DNA of 64,000 bases from Psococerastis gibbosa (lineage: Eukaryota; Arthropoda; Insecta; Psocodea; Psocidae): positions 32,451,464 to 32,515,463 of the forward strand of contig OZ020490.1 in assembly GCA_963971405.1 (NCBI GenBank), in the 5' to 3' direction. The first letter of the stretch is position 1; each line of letters opens with the position of its first letter. The position numbers and the translations under genes were made by a program. Positions 11,166-21,604 of this stretch are shown one piece after another. The notes beneath the pieces were generated by a model. That model was not told the origin of the DNA. It worked only from the letters and a program-made list of their open reading frames with translations, and ran no database searches.

Positions 11166-11589
11166 AGCTCGAAGGCGGATCGAGGGCGGATCGAGGGCTT
11201 TCCTATAAAATTAAAGAGTTAGAAATGAACTCGAACACGAAGCAAATGATCCTACATTGAAACAAAAATGGAACTCATGACAATTGTTAAAAATTCTCAT
11301 CAGTTAAATAGGAACGGAAATGGGAATGTCTTCCCATCTTTTATTATATACTATAGGCCTAGGTAAATAATTAAATAAAGAACAGATATGAGTTTCTTAT
11401 TTATCAATAGGACAGGTACTTGAATAGCTCGTTGATGTTGATGAGTTTCCCTATCCCATTGCGCTAAATTGATCGGTGGGACGATTGCATAGCCTATATG
11501 TAGAATGGCCCGAACAAGAAATTACAACAGAGTAACGATAACAGGGTTTGCAATGGATGGGGGCCCGAATTATCCGGATAATTTCTTCA
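11166..11589. other. Unassigned spacer
   Basis: No gene is recognised. Confidence 0.35.
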
Positions 11590-12440
11590 ACAAATATTTT
11601 TTTTGTTCAAAGCCAAATCTTTGTTTGGGGAAAGCAACCTGTTCCTACTCTATACACCTAAAACATACCTGAAGGTATCATCGATAGAAAGGTTCCGCAG
11701 AAAAATTATTTTTCATTCATTTTTCATGAAAATTAAGTTATTTTTATTTTTTTACCCCCAGAAGAAAACTATCTAGGGGCAAGCGACTCACCGCGTTTTG
11801 TTAACATTAATAACGACTACAATATGTGTGAATTTAAAAGAAATCATTGTAGCCGTTCTTTAAAACTAATTTTTTAGGCTTTTTTGGGGGTCTTTTGAGA
11901 ATAAAACCCCCCATAATTGAGTTAGCCCAAAATAATAAAAATAATCCGAACTATGATTTTTGTGAACCTACGTACATGCCAAATTTCATCAAAATCGACC
12001 GAGTAATTTGCCCAAAAATCGATGAAAAGACAGAGCGAGAGACAGACAGCGACAGACAGATATTTTTTTGGTTCCTGCGACCTCAAAACGTGTAAACCCG
12101 TTGAAATCTCGGAGTCGAAAATTTTGACCACCACAAAGCTTTCCTTAAATTACGTAAGCGGTGCGTAGGCCTATAACACAGAAAAGCAAAAATGTTTTAG
12201 AGGTATGATTTTTGTGAGACCATATGCAAAATTTCGTCAAAATTCATTGAGTAGTTTACCAACAAATCGACGAACAGGCAGACAGACAGACAAACATTAA
12301 AACAAACTGACAGACCGACAGACAGATCAAAATACAGACATTTCGTAAAATCCACTTTTTTGGGTTCCTGGGACCTCAAAACGTGTAAAACCACAGAAAT
12401 CCCGAAATCGAAAATTTCCACCATACAAAGCGTTCCTTAA
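11590..12440 (+). repeat. Dispersed repeat family Q, two adjacent copies
   Basis: A long copy (11590-12140) and a shorter one (12190-12440) carry the reverse complement of the motifs at 360-1330: 'gggaaagcaacctgttcc', 'taacgactacaatat', 'gacagacagacag' and 'acctcaaaacgtgtaaa'. Confidence 0.75.
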
Positions 12441-13289
12441 ATGCATATACGTAGGCTATATGAAAGCAAAAACAATCAGGTTAACGAACAACTTAGAAAA
12501 TTTTATATCTCATAATACTGCACGCGTTTATTTCTATTGACAACTCGAGATACATGCCACAGGTTGCCTATTGTTCTCATCATAATACAACTAGTGTCAT
12601 CAAGCGGAGTTTTCTGGAACTATTAATGACGTCATAGACGTTTTATTGATTCTCAGCACTCAGCAGCACGTTTATAATAAAAGTTTGAAGCTCCTGCGTC
12701 AGAGATACGCGTTATATAAGATATTTGTCTTCCATGTGAGTAAATACATTCTTTTGTGTGCATTTAAGGCCAGTGACTAAATAGTTAACTTAGATAGGTC
12801 ATAGTTACGTTTATTTCGGTACATCCGATGTGACAAATATGATCGCGGCAAAATGTACAATACAATACATTATTTATTTACTTCATTTTTAACCACAAGG
12901 TACAATATAATACAATGTAGCTTCTAGACGTCGTCAATATTAAATAGCCTATAAAAAATTTAGTTGTAAATAGTCTAAATTATAAAGTTCTGCACGGAGT
13001 ACTCTTTAATATCATGCAATACAATACAATACTTTTGATAAGAGTAACGAAAATAACACAGAAACAATCTGGAGCAAAAGAACTCAACTATCTACCAGTA
13101 GTTGATAGAGACTCCAAATGTATAGGTAAAGTACATACTGTAGTATATATATACTGCATTTATTTAATCCAGACAGGTGCGCGATTATTTTTTTATGCTT
13201 AATTTAATGCAGGGAATCCATTATGGCCTACATTTATTGCAGAGATTCGTTCATTGCAAGAGAATAAAAGTCCTTCAATCCAATCAATT
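12441..13289. other. Unassigned region upstream of the Ly6 gene
   Basis: No gene is recognised. The promoter and any 5' untranslated exon of the Ly6 gene would lie here or further left, but no specific element can be supported. Confidence 0.35.
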
Positions 13290-13460
13290 CAAGGCCGTAG
13301 CCAGGAGGGGTTCATGGGGGTTAAACCCCCCCGAAATTGTAAGGCTTACCGACACTAGATAGAATCGGATTTTGGGAAGAAAAAGAAAAACTACTATGTA
13401 ATGTACAATGAAGTATCTGAACCACTCCCCCCCTGAAATAAAATCCTAGCTACGGCCTTG
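13290..13460. mobile_element. hAT-like MITE (CAAGGCCGTAGCC ends)
   Basis: Ends are CAAGGCCGTAGCCAGGA and TCCTAGCTACGGCCTTG. Flanking 8-mers are AATCAATT (13282-13289) and AATCCATT (13461-13468), an 8-bp duplication with one change. It has an internal C-run and the phrase 'gacactagatagaatcgg' shared with the element at 27671-27827. It sits only 34 bp upstream of the first recognised Ly6 exon. Confidence 0.8.
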
Positions 13461-13532
13461 AATCCATTTTATATGTTTTTCCTTATTTTTGCAGGTACGT
13501 AAAGTTATGATAACGCGCAGAAAACGACCAAA

Positions 13533-13608
13533 ATGGCAGCAGTGGACACTTTTGTGGAAATATTAATACTTCTAAGCTACCTTCAAAAGTCACTAGTCTT
13601 CACGTCAG
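13533..13608 (+). CDS. Ly6 gene coding exon 1 (signal peptide)
   Basis: ATG lies in good context (accaaaATGG). It encodes 25 residues with a hydrophobic core 'EILILLSYL' and leaves phase 1 at the donor CAG|GTAGGC. A strong acceptor ('tatttttgcag') ends at 13494, which suggests the exon begins at 13495 and that an untranslated exon lies upstream. Confidence 0.8.
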
Positions 13609-16600
13609 GTAGGCCTATGCGCATTTCATAAGCCTAGGCTACATTTTCATAATTTTTCGGAGGGCATGTAAAGCATGCGGTCCTGGGTAAGACAGGAATT
13701 TATAGCCCTAACTCCGCTAGGTTGGCTTAGTAATAGAACAACAAAGTCAATATTTCAATATTATCAAGATACAGAACCTTCCCTCCTGATACAGATTTCC
13801 AGAAAGCAGTCTCCCGCAGTGCAATACTTCTCCAGCACACCATTCCTTTTCTTCACTCAGCAGCTCTGGCAAGCCTCATTTAGCAAACAATTCACTGGTT
13901 TAATACAAGCATCGGCAAACTGCTCTTAGACGGTCACTGGGCAACCCGTTGTCCAATGCCCTCCTGATCGCAGTTTGCCACACACCACCAACTCATAGTC
14001 TCATACACACACAATACAGACAACAAACACCGGCAAACTAACTACATACCAGAAAGCGCGTTTACCCACACGGGTCATTGGTCATGGCTTCATGGACATG
14101 GCAAAATCAAACCACATGAGAATTTTTCTCTGAATAATCCAAATTATGGCTACATTCAGAAGCCCGTATTCTCTAACATGATGCTTTACAGGGGCTATGT
14201 AATCCTGTCCCACTGCAGCAATGGAGATAGTACTGGACTTCCCACCCCTCCATGTTGCAGTGGAAACTTCTGCAGAAATGGCATTACTAGGAGTGGAAGG
14301 GCAATTAAGAGAGACTCAGCCTCTCTGACTACGTCTGACCACTGCCTGGATATGCCAAGCGATAGAATCCATCCAAAATACTGTTTTAGGAGGGAATTCG
14401 AAACTATATTAGGGACAATGAAAGAATGCTGCGAATCAGCAGGAATTCTCAATAGTCACACAATCAAGTGGTATACTGATGGCTCTAGGCTAGGAAGTAC
14501 CAAACCAAGAACAGGCCTTGGCGTCTTTGGTCCTGGGGTTAAATATCTGGAGTCTCTTAGGGAGACAACTATAGTCTTGCAGATTCTGCAATGAAGGTGC
14601 GGAGGACCTGCGATGCGATGCGATGCAATCGCACGAAGAAGAGCAGCATGCTCGGAAAGCTTGCAGTTACATGTAAAAGACCTACCACTTCTGAATCCCC
14701 TCAAGATCCTGGCTCTCGTAAGGGAGATAGGCCTCGAGAAAGTGATGTAGAAGTGATGTAGATACTTTGTTGTAGGGGGCACAATAGGCCAATAGGCTTA
14801 AGTGCACACAGGTAACACCTGTACCCCAACTTATATAAAAAAAAAAACTACATACCAGTAAGCGCGTTTACCCACACGGGTCTGGCGCTTTAAATTAAAA
14901 AAAAAAAAAAATCTCAACAAAAATTAAGCCTTTTTTTCTTCAGTGCAGTCCGTGTTTCATACATCCCTTCTCAGTAGTAAGTCAACAGCCGCCCTACACG
15001 CTTTTGCAGGGATGGAACTAGGTCATGTTTTTCATAAAAAGTCATTTTTTTAAGTCAAATCATAAAAAGTCGTGGACGTGGCCAAACCATTACAGCTGCT
15101 TGTTCTCCGTACATCGTCTTTAAAATTAATGTCTTGTTTCGCCCCCCCCCCCCCTGACTCGACGCCCGGGGCAAATGCACTCACATGCCGCCCATACCCC
15201 ATAGATGCGGGCTGCTTGGATGTTCATGGATGCTATGTTAGGCATATCTTCCTGTCTGACCGACATATCGCGCTTTCATTCATTCATTGTTCAATAATTT
15301 TTTTAGGATCCAGTGGGATTTTGAAATCGGACCAAAAACATCGGACACAAAAGGCTGCGGAGAAAGCGAATGAGTTACTGTGTTACGTGTGCCAAACACT
15401 GGATGCCTCCCAGAATCACTGTTACAATGTTACTGATGAACAGAATAATAAGTACATGCAACGGAAATGCGAAGATGATAGGAGAATTTGCACGGTAAGT
15501 AAGTAAGTACCTAAGTAAATAATATATTACAGGTTTTTCGTATACAGTTTTCAATGTCAACCCGCAGTACTAATAGTGGAGCCCCCTTACACAAAAAAAT
15601 GTAAAAGCCTCGGAATTCAGGGACAGTCAATGAATATTTATAAAAACTTCGAAAATGTGTTTTTAATAATATATAGAAAAATGTTTTAAAAAAATTGAGC
15701 CCGCTCTCAATTTTTACCTACAGAGTGCGGCAGCGTAACTTCCTGTTTTGTAGTGCGCGCCATTCGGTCGGTTTATGTCGTAACGGAGTGTTAGTGGTCT
15801 CGATCGAGAGGCGGGACTATAAAGACTTTTAAAGATCAAAACATGAAGATCACGTCTTTTAATCTCGATACAATGAGTATTGGTGGAGCGCCGTGAGTAG
15901 AAAAAAATGGTAACTCTGTAGGTAAAAATTGAGAACGGGCAAAAAAAAATTTTAAACATTTTTCCATATACAATACTATTAAAAACACATTTTCGAAGTT
16001 TTTATAAATATTCATTAACTGTCCCTGAATTCCGAGGCTTTTACATTTTTTTTGTGTTACGGCGCTCCACTAATAGTCAATGTATCGAGAATGGGGGACG
16101 TGATCTAAATGTTTTGATCTTCGAAACTTTATAGGCCTATGACAAAAGTGTATAGTCCCTCCTCTCGAACGAGACCACTAACACTCCGCTACGACATCAA
16201 CCGACCGAATGGCGCGCATTACAAAAAGAGGAAGTTATGCTGCCACACCCTATAGTTAAAAATTGAGAGCGGGCAAAAAAAAAATTTTAACCTTTTTCTA
16301 TATACTAATAACAACACATTTTAAAAATTTTTAGAAATATTCATGGACTGTCCCTGGATTCCGAGGTATAAAGCTTACGGCACTCCACTATTAAGTAGGT
16401 ACTCAAAGAGATTTGTATCACTGGGGCAATTTCAAGTTTACATTTATTTTATAGATTAATTTGAGAACAATTTCTTACAGTCAAATAATATAATATAGGG
16501 CCTAGGTCTAGTTATAGAATAAAATATAAAATATTAAGTTAGTATTTATTGACTCATTCAGAATACAAAATACTTACTCCTTGACGCTAGGGCCCGTGAA

Positions 16601-19600
16601 GGACTTTGGCCTGCTCTGCCCCTTCGCGCCAGCCTGTGCCTTAAATTGTCTTATTCATTTTTAGGCGAAAAAGGTGTCTTTTCAGTCGCAAGCAGAAAAC
16701 GGGTCGATTACACACAAAACGTTCTCAATAGAACGGGGCTGTGCGCACCGGTGTGAGCCTGGCTGCATTACAATAGGTAAGCAATACAAGTACATACAGT
16801 AAAGCTATGTAAGCAATACAAGTGCCTACAGTATAGCTATGTAAGCAATACAAGTACCTATAGTAGTATACCTATATTAGCATAAATAATTAGATTACTC
16901 GTGACTTCGTGGTATTTCATTTTAATAAACAAAAAATAACAAAAACTTAAGAGTTTGAGAAAAACTTGTTATAACAACCCGAATTAGTAAAACCCAAATA
17001 ATCGTTAAGAAATACATTACATTCAGAATTATCTTTCAAACTTCACTTTTTAGAATGGACCACCTTGCAAGATCAAATATACACAAAAATTAGTGGCATC
17101 CCTTACAAAAAACGCACAACACTAAATAAAAAAATAAAAGAACTGAGTCAAAACCAAAATAACAAATCCAACGGAATACATCACACATCACATCGCGACA
17201 CGAAACATCAGATGTGCGGGACAAACGAGTGTTCCCGGTCTAACCCCCTTCATCGATCGATGCAGACTGGGGTAGGTCAGGGCCTCACGCCTTCAGCGCA
17301 GACACTCACTGCACTACCCATCACAACACATAAATTCTATCCTCGTACCGTCAACTTATCTAACACGATTTTCAACACTAAAGAAATGGAACTTCTCAAC
17401 AAAGGCCTCAAGTATTGCCCCGATATAGGTCTAAACAAAAACACGTTAACCAATTGCAACAAAATTGTACTTATTTAACATTATTTTTTAAAAATATCCG
17501 CCCAGTAGTTTCGTATAACAGTGCCCCAGCCAGCAAAGTAGCTAGTTTTCTCAACAAACACATTCGCGAGCTATCAAACTTCACACCCCGCCACAGCGTC
17601 AAAAATTCATTCGAGTTGGTTTCCCGCCTTAAGCATCTTTCCTTATCCAGCAATGCCAAACTCGTCTCTTTCGATGTCAAAAATCTGTTTACTAATATTC
17701 CCGTACCCGAAGTACGTAAATTAGTTGCCCAGTCACTCTATCACAATAATAACTCGAACAGCCTTATTTCTGAAACCCTCCTTCTGTTAGACACATGCAC
17801 TCATCAAAACTATTTCCGTTTCGAATCCGACTACTACCAACAAAAAATAGGCCTACCTATGGGTTCTTCCCTTTCTCCCCTTCTTGCTGAAATTTTTATG
17901 GATAACTTCGAACACAAACTTCTACTCAATAAAAATCCCCTAGTTAAATGTATATCTTTCTGGACAAGGTATGTGGATGATATCTTCTGCATTTGGACAG
18001 GAAGTAACAGACAACTAGACAATTTCTTAAGTTTTATCAACACAATTCACCCAAAAATCCAATTTACCATGGAAGTAGAAGAAAACAACTCCCTGAACTT
18101 CTTAGACCTCACCATCACCAAAAATAATAGTACCCTAGACTTCAAGATATTTCGTAAAGAAACCCATAGCGATAATATAATCCCTGTTGATTCTTCTCAC
18201 CCATTCCAGCACAAACACGCAGCATTCCATAGTATGATTTTTCGACTTCTTAACATCCCTATGAATGAAACCAACTATAATAATGAATTAAATACAATAA
18301 AACAAATTGCCCAAAATAGCAATTTCAATCTCAATCTAATAGACAGAATCCTACGACATCACAAAATCAAACACAACCTCAAACTAATTTACCCCCCACA
18401 GAGCTTAAACCAGGAAACCAATAAATCATATTTCAGGATACAATACATAGAAAAAATCACAGAAAAAATAAGTAACCTCAATTATTCTACAACAGACAAA
18501 ACACCAGCCCCGTACAACCGCAACAATTTAGCCAATAAACTCATGAACTGCAAAACCAAACCAGAAAAGGAAAAAGGCAATGGCGTTTATCGTCTAAATT
18601 GTAACGATTGTAATGCAATTTACATAGGCCAAACAGGCAGAAGCTTTAAAACTAGGGTCAGAGAACATATAACAGGTATAGGAGACACCAACACCAACAG
18701 CACATTCGCGAAACACCTTAACTCGGAAAATCACACATTCGATCCTCACAATTGGACAGCCCTACACAAAATAAAGAAAAGTTACCCTTTAAATTTTTTT
18801 GAAAATGTTGAAATCAAAAGAGCTTTACACAATAAGGAAAAATTAACAAACGAAATAACATTCACACAATCATCCCCTCTAATAGATCTAGCTAGTAGGT
18901 TAGGAATAGGTAACCAGCCACGCCCCTCCCACCCCCTCCTCCCCCCGCTCCCAGTCCTATATAAACCAAGGTTTCCTCTCCCTAGTCACATTTGCATCTT
19001 CTCCTTGAGTTGAGCAAGTCTCAAATCGCAGATAAGGTGGATAAGTGGGTTTCCCTCTGTAGATGGCAGTTCTTGCCGAAAGCGCTCAGGGTTTTATACT
19101 AACACAAGTGGGTTTCTTAGACAAAGTTAATTTCTTAACGATTATTTGGGTTTTACAAATTCGGGTTGTTATAACAAGTTTTTCTAAAACTCTAAGTTTT
19201 TTTGTTTATACCTACCTATACTAGTACCAAACCTATATGGATGGACGCCCCACGTTAGTAGCATAGCGTTAATAAGGACATCCGATTCTATTCCTAGTTT
19301 CCACGTAACCCTAATGGCAGTGGCGGATCCACGGGGGGGGGGGGTCAGGGGGTCATGACCCCCCTAAATTATTAAATTCATAAGATACATAGTAAAAAAA
19401 AAACTCAATTTTTCAACAAAAAAAAATCACCTTTTAAACTTACCAAAACTTGTGAACCCCCCCCCCCCCTAAATTTCCCTCTGGTTCCGCCTTTTGCCTA
19501 ATGGGAAAAAGGAAAGACGCGGCTACCGAGCAAGGTGCTTACCGCAGCATCACAAATTGAGCAGTTGTCATGAGAGAGAGAGGATCAGTCCTCCGGTTGC

Positions 19601-20038
19601 CGTGTGATGACGGTTTTTTTTTTTTTTTCTAAAAAAGGTAAAATCGCATCCAAACAATTTAATGAATGTATCCGATTAACCTCTTCAATCGCCTCACTAA
19701 GTCGCCTAATAGGAACTTGTGTCGAGTTACGACACGTCTCCGACCGCAAGATGTGTAGATACTCGCACAAGTACAAGCACACTACCACCTTGCCACCGAA
19801 GTCGTTTAAAGTCGCTTTTATAGAAGAAGATGACTGAGTTAGCTATTGTTAGTTTATCGGACTTTCAAATATATGTTTCATTTTAGGGGAACGTTTGAAA
19901 CTGCGCAAGTGTGTGTCCTGCTGCTATGAGAATTTATGCAATTTTGGAAACTCGTCTCCCATACTTGCCTTATCCAACAACGTAAAATGTATCACTCTTC
20001 TCTTACCCATGTTTCTTTACTTCCATCATAAGCAATAA
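13533..20038 (+). CDS. Ly6/uPAR-domain (three-finger) GPI-anchored-type protein, four coding exons
   Basis: Four exons join with matching phases (13533-13608, 15307-15494, 16665-16776, 19887-20038) to a 175-aa protein. Residues 1-25 form a hydrophobic secretion signal. Exon 2 opens the Ly6 fold (LLCYVCQ, then C-rich DASQNHCYN and RRICT). Exon 3 holds RGCAHRCEPGC. Exon 4 ends with the diagnostic CVSCCYENLCNF (CC-x4-CN) and a moderately hydrophobic tail that could be a GPI-attachment signal. Insect Ly6 proteins (quiver, boudin and relatives) are extracellular or membrane-tethered regulators of ion channels and junctions; this one cannot be assigned to a named ortholog. Cysteine order and exon architecture fit the family. 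Intron 3 carries a Penelope-like element in the same orientation. A poly(A) signal overlaps the stop. A second last exon lies at 21429-21604. Confidence 0.85.
13655..13745 (+). repeat. SINE family 1 body fragment
   Basis: It contains 'cggagggcatgtaaagcatg' and 'ccctaactccgctaggttgg' but lacks the tRNA-like head. It lies in Ly6 intron 1. Confidence 0.7.
14195..14600 (+). mobile_element. Decayed LINE fragment spanning the RNase H start
   Basis: The frame at 14455-14560 reads 'IKWYTDGSRLGS' and 'GLGVFGPGVKYLES', the start of a LINE-encoded RNase H domain (jockey/I/R1 type). The preceding frame encodes 'FPPLHVAVETSAEMA'-like sequence in another phase, so frameshifts are present. It lies in Ly6 intron 1. 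Confidence 0.7.
14601..15300. other. Ly6 intron 1, unassigned part
   Basis: Poly-A and poly-C tracts and a repeated phrase 'agcgcgtttacccacacggg' (near 14055 and 14860). No exon is seen. Confidence 0.4.
15307..15494 (+). CDS. Ly6 gene coding exon 2
   Basis: Acceptor 'aattttttttag' at 15306; donor ACG|GTAAGT. It enters in phase 1 and leaves in phase 0. It encodes the beta-strand start LLCYVCQ and five cysteines. Confidence 0.88.
15567..16394. mobile_element. Multi-part hairpin element (CTATTAGTGGAGCGCC ends)
   Basis: The left end 'taatagtggagcccc' is inverted at 16057-16077 ('ggcgctccactaatag') and again at 16379-16394. The arms share 'gcctcggaattcagggacag' and 'gaatatttataaaaactt'. Blocks such as 'gcgcgccattcggtcggtt' at about 15757 recur inverted at about 16198. 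The pattern is a full palindrome followed by a further arm, as left by nested or recombined hairpin elements. No ORF is present. It lies in Ly6 intron 2. Confidence 0.75.
16570..16645 (-). mobile_element. LINE tail fragment
   Basis: The minus strand matches the 'GWR..AEQAKVLHGP' type of LINE C-terminus seen at 10787-11165. It is very short and lies just upstream of Ly6 exon 3. Confidence 0.55.
16665..16776 (+). CDS. Ly6 gene coding exon 3
   Basis: Acceptor 'attcatttttag'; donor ATAG|GTAAGC; phase 0 in, phase 1 out. It encodes 37 residues including 'RGCAHRCEPGC', the third-finger cysteines of Ly6 proteins. Confidence 0.88.
17065..17478 (+). pseudogene. PLE N-terminal coding segment
   Basis: The last third reads 'NTKEMELLNKGLKYCPDI', the conserved N-terminal PLE motif that precedes the RT domain. 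The frame stops at 17478 and the RT continues in another frame. The usual stretch between this motif and the fingers region is missing, so the break combines a deletion and a frameshift. Confidence 0.75.
17415..19013 (+). CDS. PLE reverse transcriptase with GIY-YIG endonuclease
   Basis: A 532-codon frame. RT motifs in order: SFDVKNLFTNIP (motif A, about residue 83), GLPMGSSLSPLLAE (motif B, about 145), RYVDDIF (motif C, about 185) and NFLDL. The C-terminus carries GVYRLNC..NAIYIGQTGRSF followed by RVREH, the GIY-YIG nuclease core used for target priming (about residues 395-425). The first 30 or so residues are out-of-frame reading of the upstream segment, so the true start is lost. The tail after about residue 500 is Pro/Leu-rich and probably not original. 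This is Penelope clade with endonuclease, not an Athena-type element that lacks it. Confidence 0.88.
   Translation: MPRYRSKQKHVNQLQQNCTYLTLFFKNIRPVVSYNSAPASKVASFLNKHIRELSNFTPRHSVKNSFELVSRLKHLSLSSNAKLVSFDVKNLFTNIPVPEVRKLVAQSLYHNNNSNSLISETLLLLDTCTHQNYFRFESDYYQQKIGLPMGSSLSPLLAEIFMDNFEHKLLLNKNPLVKCISFWTRYVDDIFCIWTGSNRQLDNFLSFINTIHPKIQFTMEVEENNSLNFLDLTITKNNSTLDFKIFRKETHSDNIIPVDSSHPFQHKHAAFHSMIFRLLNIPMNETNYNNELNTIKQIAQNSNFNLNLIDRILRHHKIKHNLKLIYPPQSLNQETNKSYFRIQYIEKITEKISNLNYSTTDKTPAPYNRNNLANKLMNCKTKPEKEKGNGVYRLNCNDCNAIYIGQTGRSFKTRVREHITGIGDTNTNSTFAKHLNSENHTFDPHNWTALHKIKKSYPLNFFENVEIKRALHNKEKLTNEITFTQSSPLIDLASRLGIGNQPRPSHPLLPPLPVLYKPRFPLPSHICIFSLS
19318..19496. mobile_element. hAT-like MITE with perfect 8-bp TSD
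   Basis: The left end is CAGTGGCGGATCCACGG and the right end GGTTCCGCCTTTTG. CCTAATGG is duplicated exactly at 19310-19317 and 19497-19504. The interior has G- and C-runs and 'caccttttaaacttacc', which defines the same family as 1590-1880 and 25340-25530. It is in Ly6 intron 3. Confidence 0.85.
19630..19805 (-). repeat. SINE family 2 copy
   Basis: It contains 'aaacaatttaatgaatgtat' and 'gagttacgacacgtctccga'. It ends about 80 bp before the acceptor of Ly6 exon 4. Confidence 0.7.
19887..20038 (+). CDS. Ly6 gene terminal exon 4a
   Basis: Acceptor 'gtttcattttag'; phase 1 in; TAA stop at 20036-20038. It encodes 50 residues starting GERLKLRKCVSCCYENLCNF. CC-x4-CN is the Ly6 signature. The tail 'CITLLLPMFLYF' is hydrophobic but ends in HHKQ, a weaker GPI signal than that of exon 4b. 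Confidence 0.85.
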
Positions 20039-20051
20039 AGTATTAATAAAA
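20034..20051 (+). terminator. Poly(A) signals of Ly6 exon 4a
   Basis: AATAAA at 20034-20039 overlaps the stop codon, and a second AATAAA lies at 20046-20051. The 3' UTR would be very short if the first is used. Confidence 0.5.
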
Positions 20052-20965
20052 TATTAGATATTAGTGGTTCAAGATTTTTTTATAAATATACAGATAATTA
20101 AACTTGGAATTTAGTAATTTACCTTTGCGGAACTCCGGTTTACCTTAATGCAGATGTTTCTAAATATTTTGTAAATATTGGTATTTTTATAAAATTAATT
20201 CCTTGTTCCACAGCCGCGCCAGAATGATATATAAATTATGAAAATAAAAAACCAGACTATAATAAAGGTAATTAAAATTGCTTGAGTCTTAAGATGAAAC
20301 AGTAGAATCTGGGTTGATAGCCCGTAGCCTGAAAACGTACTTCCAAACGTTTCGCCAACATCTGCGGGCTACATCTTCAGTGGCAATAACTAGACTTATA
20401 TTTATATTATTGTGTCTCGGAAATACAATTATAGCCTACAAGTCTATCTGCCCATATGTTAATATACTGCTTCATCAAAGAGCAAGCTATTTACCAGATT
20501 TATATGACAATTCTATAAAATCAGTGTAATGCCCTTTATCTTATTTTTCTAGAGCAATAACATTGCAGGTGCAAATCTTTCTTTATTCCTTTTCCTTGTC
20601 CAGGGAATACTGGAGCATATATTACAAAAATACAGTACATAATAATACCATACCGCATCCCCAAGCTAATATAATACAATAATAGAAATATAATATATAA
20701 TAATAATATATATGTTTATTAATAAGATCTCGTCTTTACAGTTATTGTCATTGCGCTCCCTCGTATTACGGAAGTTTATGAATTTTTCGTGAGACCACTG
20801 TGGCACCAGGAATATATTAATTTAGTAAAGAAATACCTCAAATAAAATTTTTAGAAATTCCTGCCATAAAATCACTCCATTCTTCTTCGAAAATTGGCGA
20901 TCATCATGGCAATTGTAGAAGCGTAGATACCGTACTTCGGACTCCCAAAAAAGGAAGCCAAGTAT
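20052..20965. other. AT-rich spacer between exons 4a and 4b
   Basis: No gene is seen. A LINE tail in reverse ('ttggcgatcatcatggcaat') lies at about 20880-20930, and a phrase 'cgccaacatctgcgggctac' occurs near 20355. Confidence 0.4.
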
Positions 20966-21325
20966 GTAGAGTATCGAATGTACTTAGTCATGATGACTGT
21001 ACTAGGAAATAGTAATAGAGTGGTTTCCCGTTGCCTTCTGCATCCTTGTGCCGTTGACTCTTCATTGAGTTACTCCTCCTTCGGGGCCCAACCCCAGGAA
21101 CAAAGAGTGCCCTAGTAGTGGTTGCTTATGTAGTGGCGGCAACTATTCGCCCCGGTCATATAGCCATCCTTGGGCTACTGTGGCTTTTCATATAGACAAG
21201 CCTTCACCACTAGACTTGCCACCACACCCTCCAATTATGCTGCTGCTTGGTCGGGGATTGTTTATTCGTTACATTCGCAGCTTACCACCATATCTGGTAG
21301 CCTTTTCGCAATCCACCACTAGCGA
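20966..21325 (+). repeat. Repeat S joined to repeat T
   Basis: Repeat S ('ggtttcccgttgccttctgc' to 'cggggcccaacccc') is the reverse of 63840-63960. Repeat T ('ggcggcaactattcgcccc' to 'atatctggtagcc') follows as at 56100-56280, but no SINE is attached here. Confidence 0.7.
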
Positions 21326-21428
21326 CCCCGCTAGTAGCCTACAGCCTAGCAGTCCTAGCAATCCACTCCATTGGAAAATGTAAAAGTGAAAAAGTCTATC
21401 AATAGTTACAGTTATGTTGTTGTTGCAG

Positions 21429-21604
21429 GCGAGAGAAACAAAATATTTGTATGCTGGAGTTGCTGTGAAACGTCTCTGTGCAACAAGGGCACCGGGGGCT
21501 CAGCAAGGCACAAGCCTATCTTCTTAATAACTTATTTACCGAGTCTGTCAACTATTTTATGGGTAGTAGGCACTATAGTAGGCACAAGCTTGCCTTTAGG
21601 ATAG
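21429..21604 (+). CDS. Alternative Ly6 terminal exon 4b
   Basis: It follows the acceptor 'atgttgttgttgcag' and enters in phase 1, exactly as exon 4a does. It encodes 58 residues to TAG: GERNKIFVCWSCCETSLCNK, then a segment ending in a strongly hydrophobic stretch ('STILWVVGTIVG'), a good GPI-attachment signal. Alignment with exon 4a is clear (GER-x4-x-C-x-SCC-x4-CN). Either exon 3 splices alternatively to 4a or 4b, or this is the remnant of a second, otherwise lost Ly6 gene. No other Ly6-type exon is seen between 20.1 and 24 kb. Confidence 0.72.

Larger units (their letters stand above)
16930..19214 (+). mobile_element. Penelope-like element (PLE), internally deleted
   Basis: A retroelement with Penelope-type reverse transcriptase and GIY-YIG endonuclease sits in Ly6 intron 3. 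About 100 bp at each end are inverted repeats: 'aaacttgttataacaacccg' near 16960, and its reverse complement near 19160. Terminal inverted or partial copies of this sort are typical of PLEs. The coding region is broken by a frame change and an apparent loss of the N-terminal part of the RT near 17480, so this copy is non-autonomous. Confidence 0.88.
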
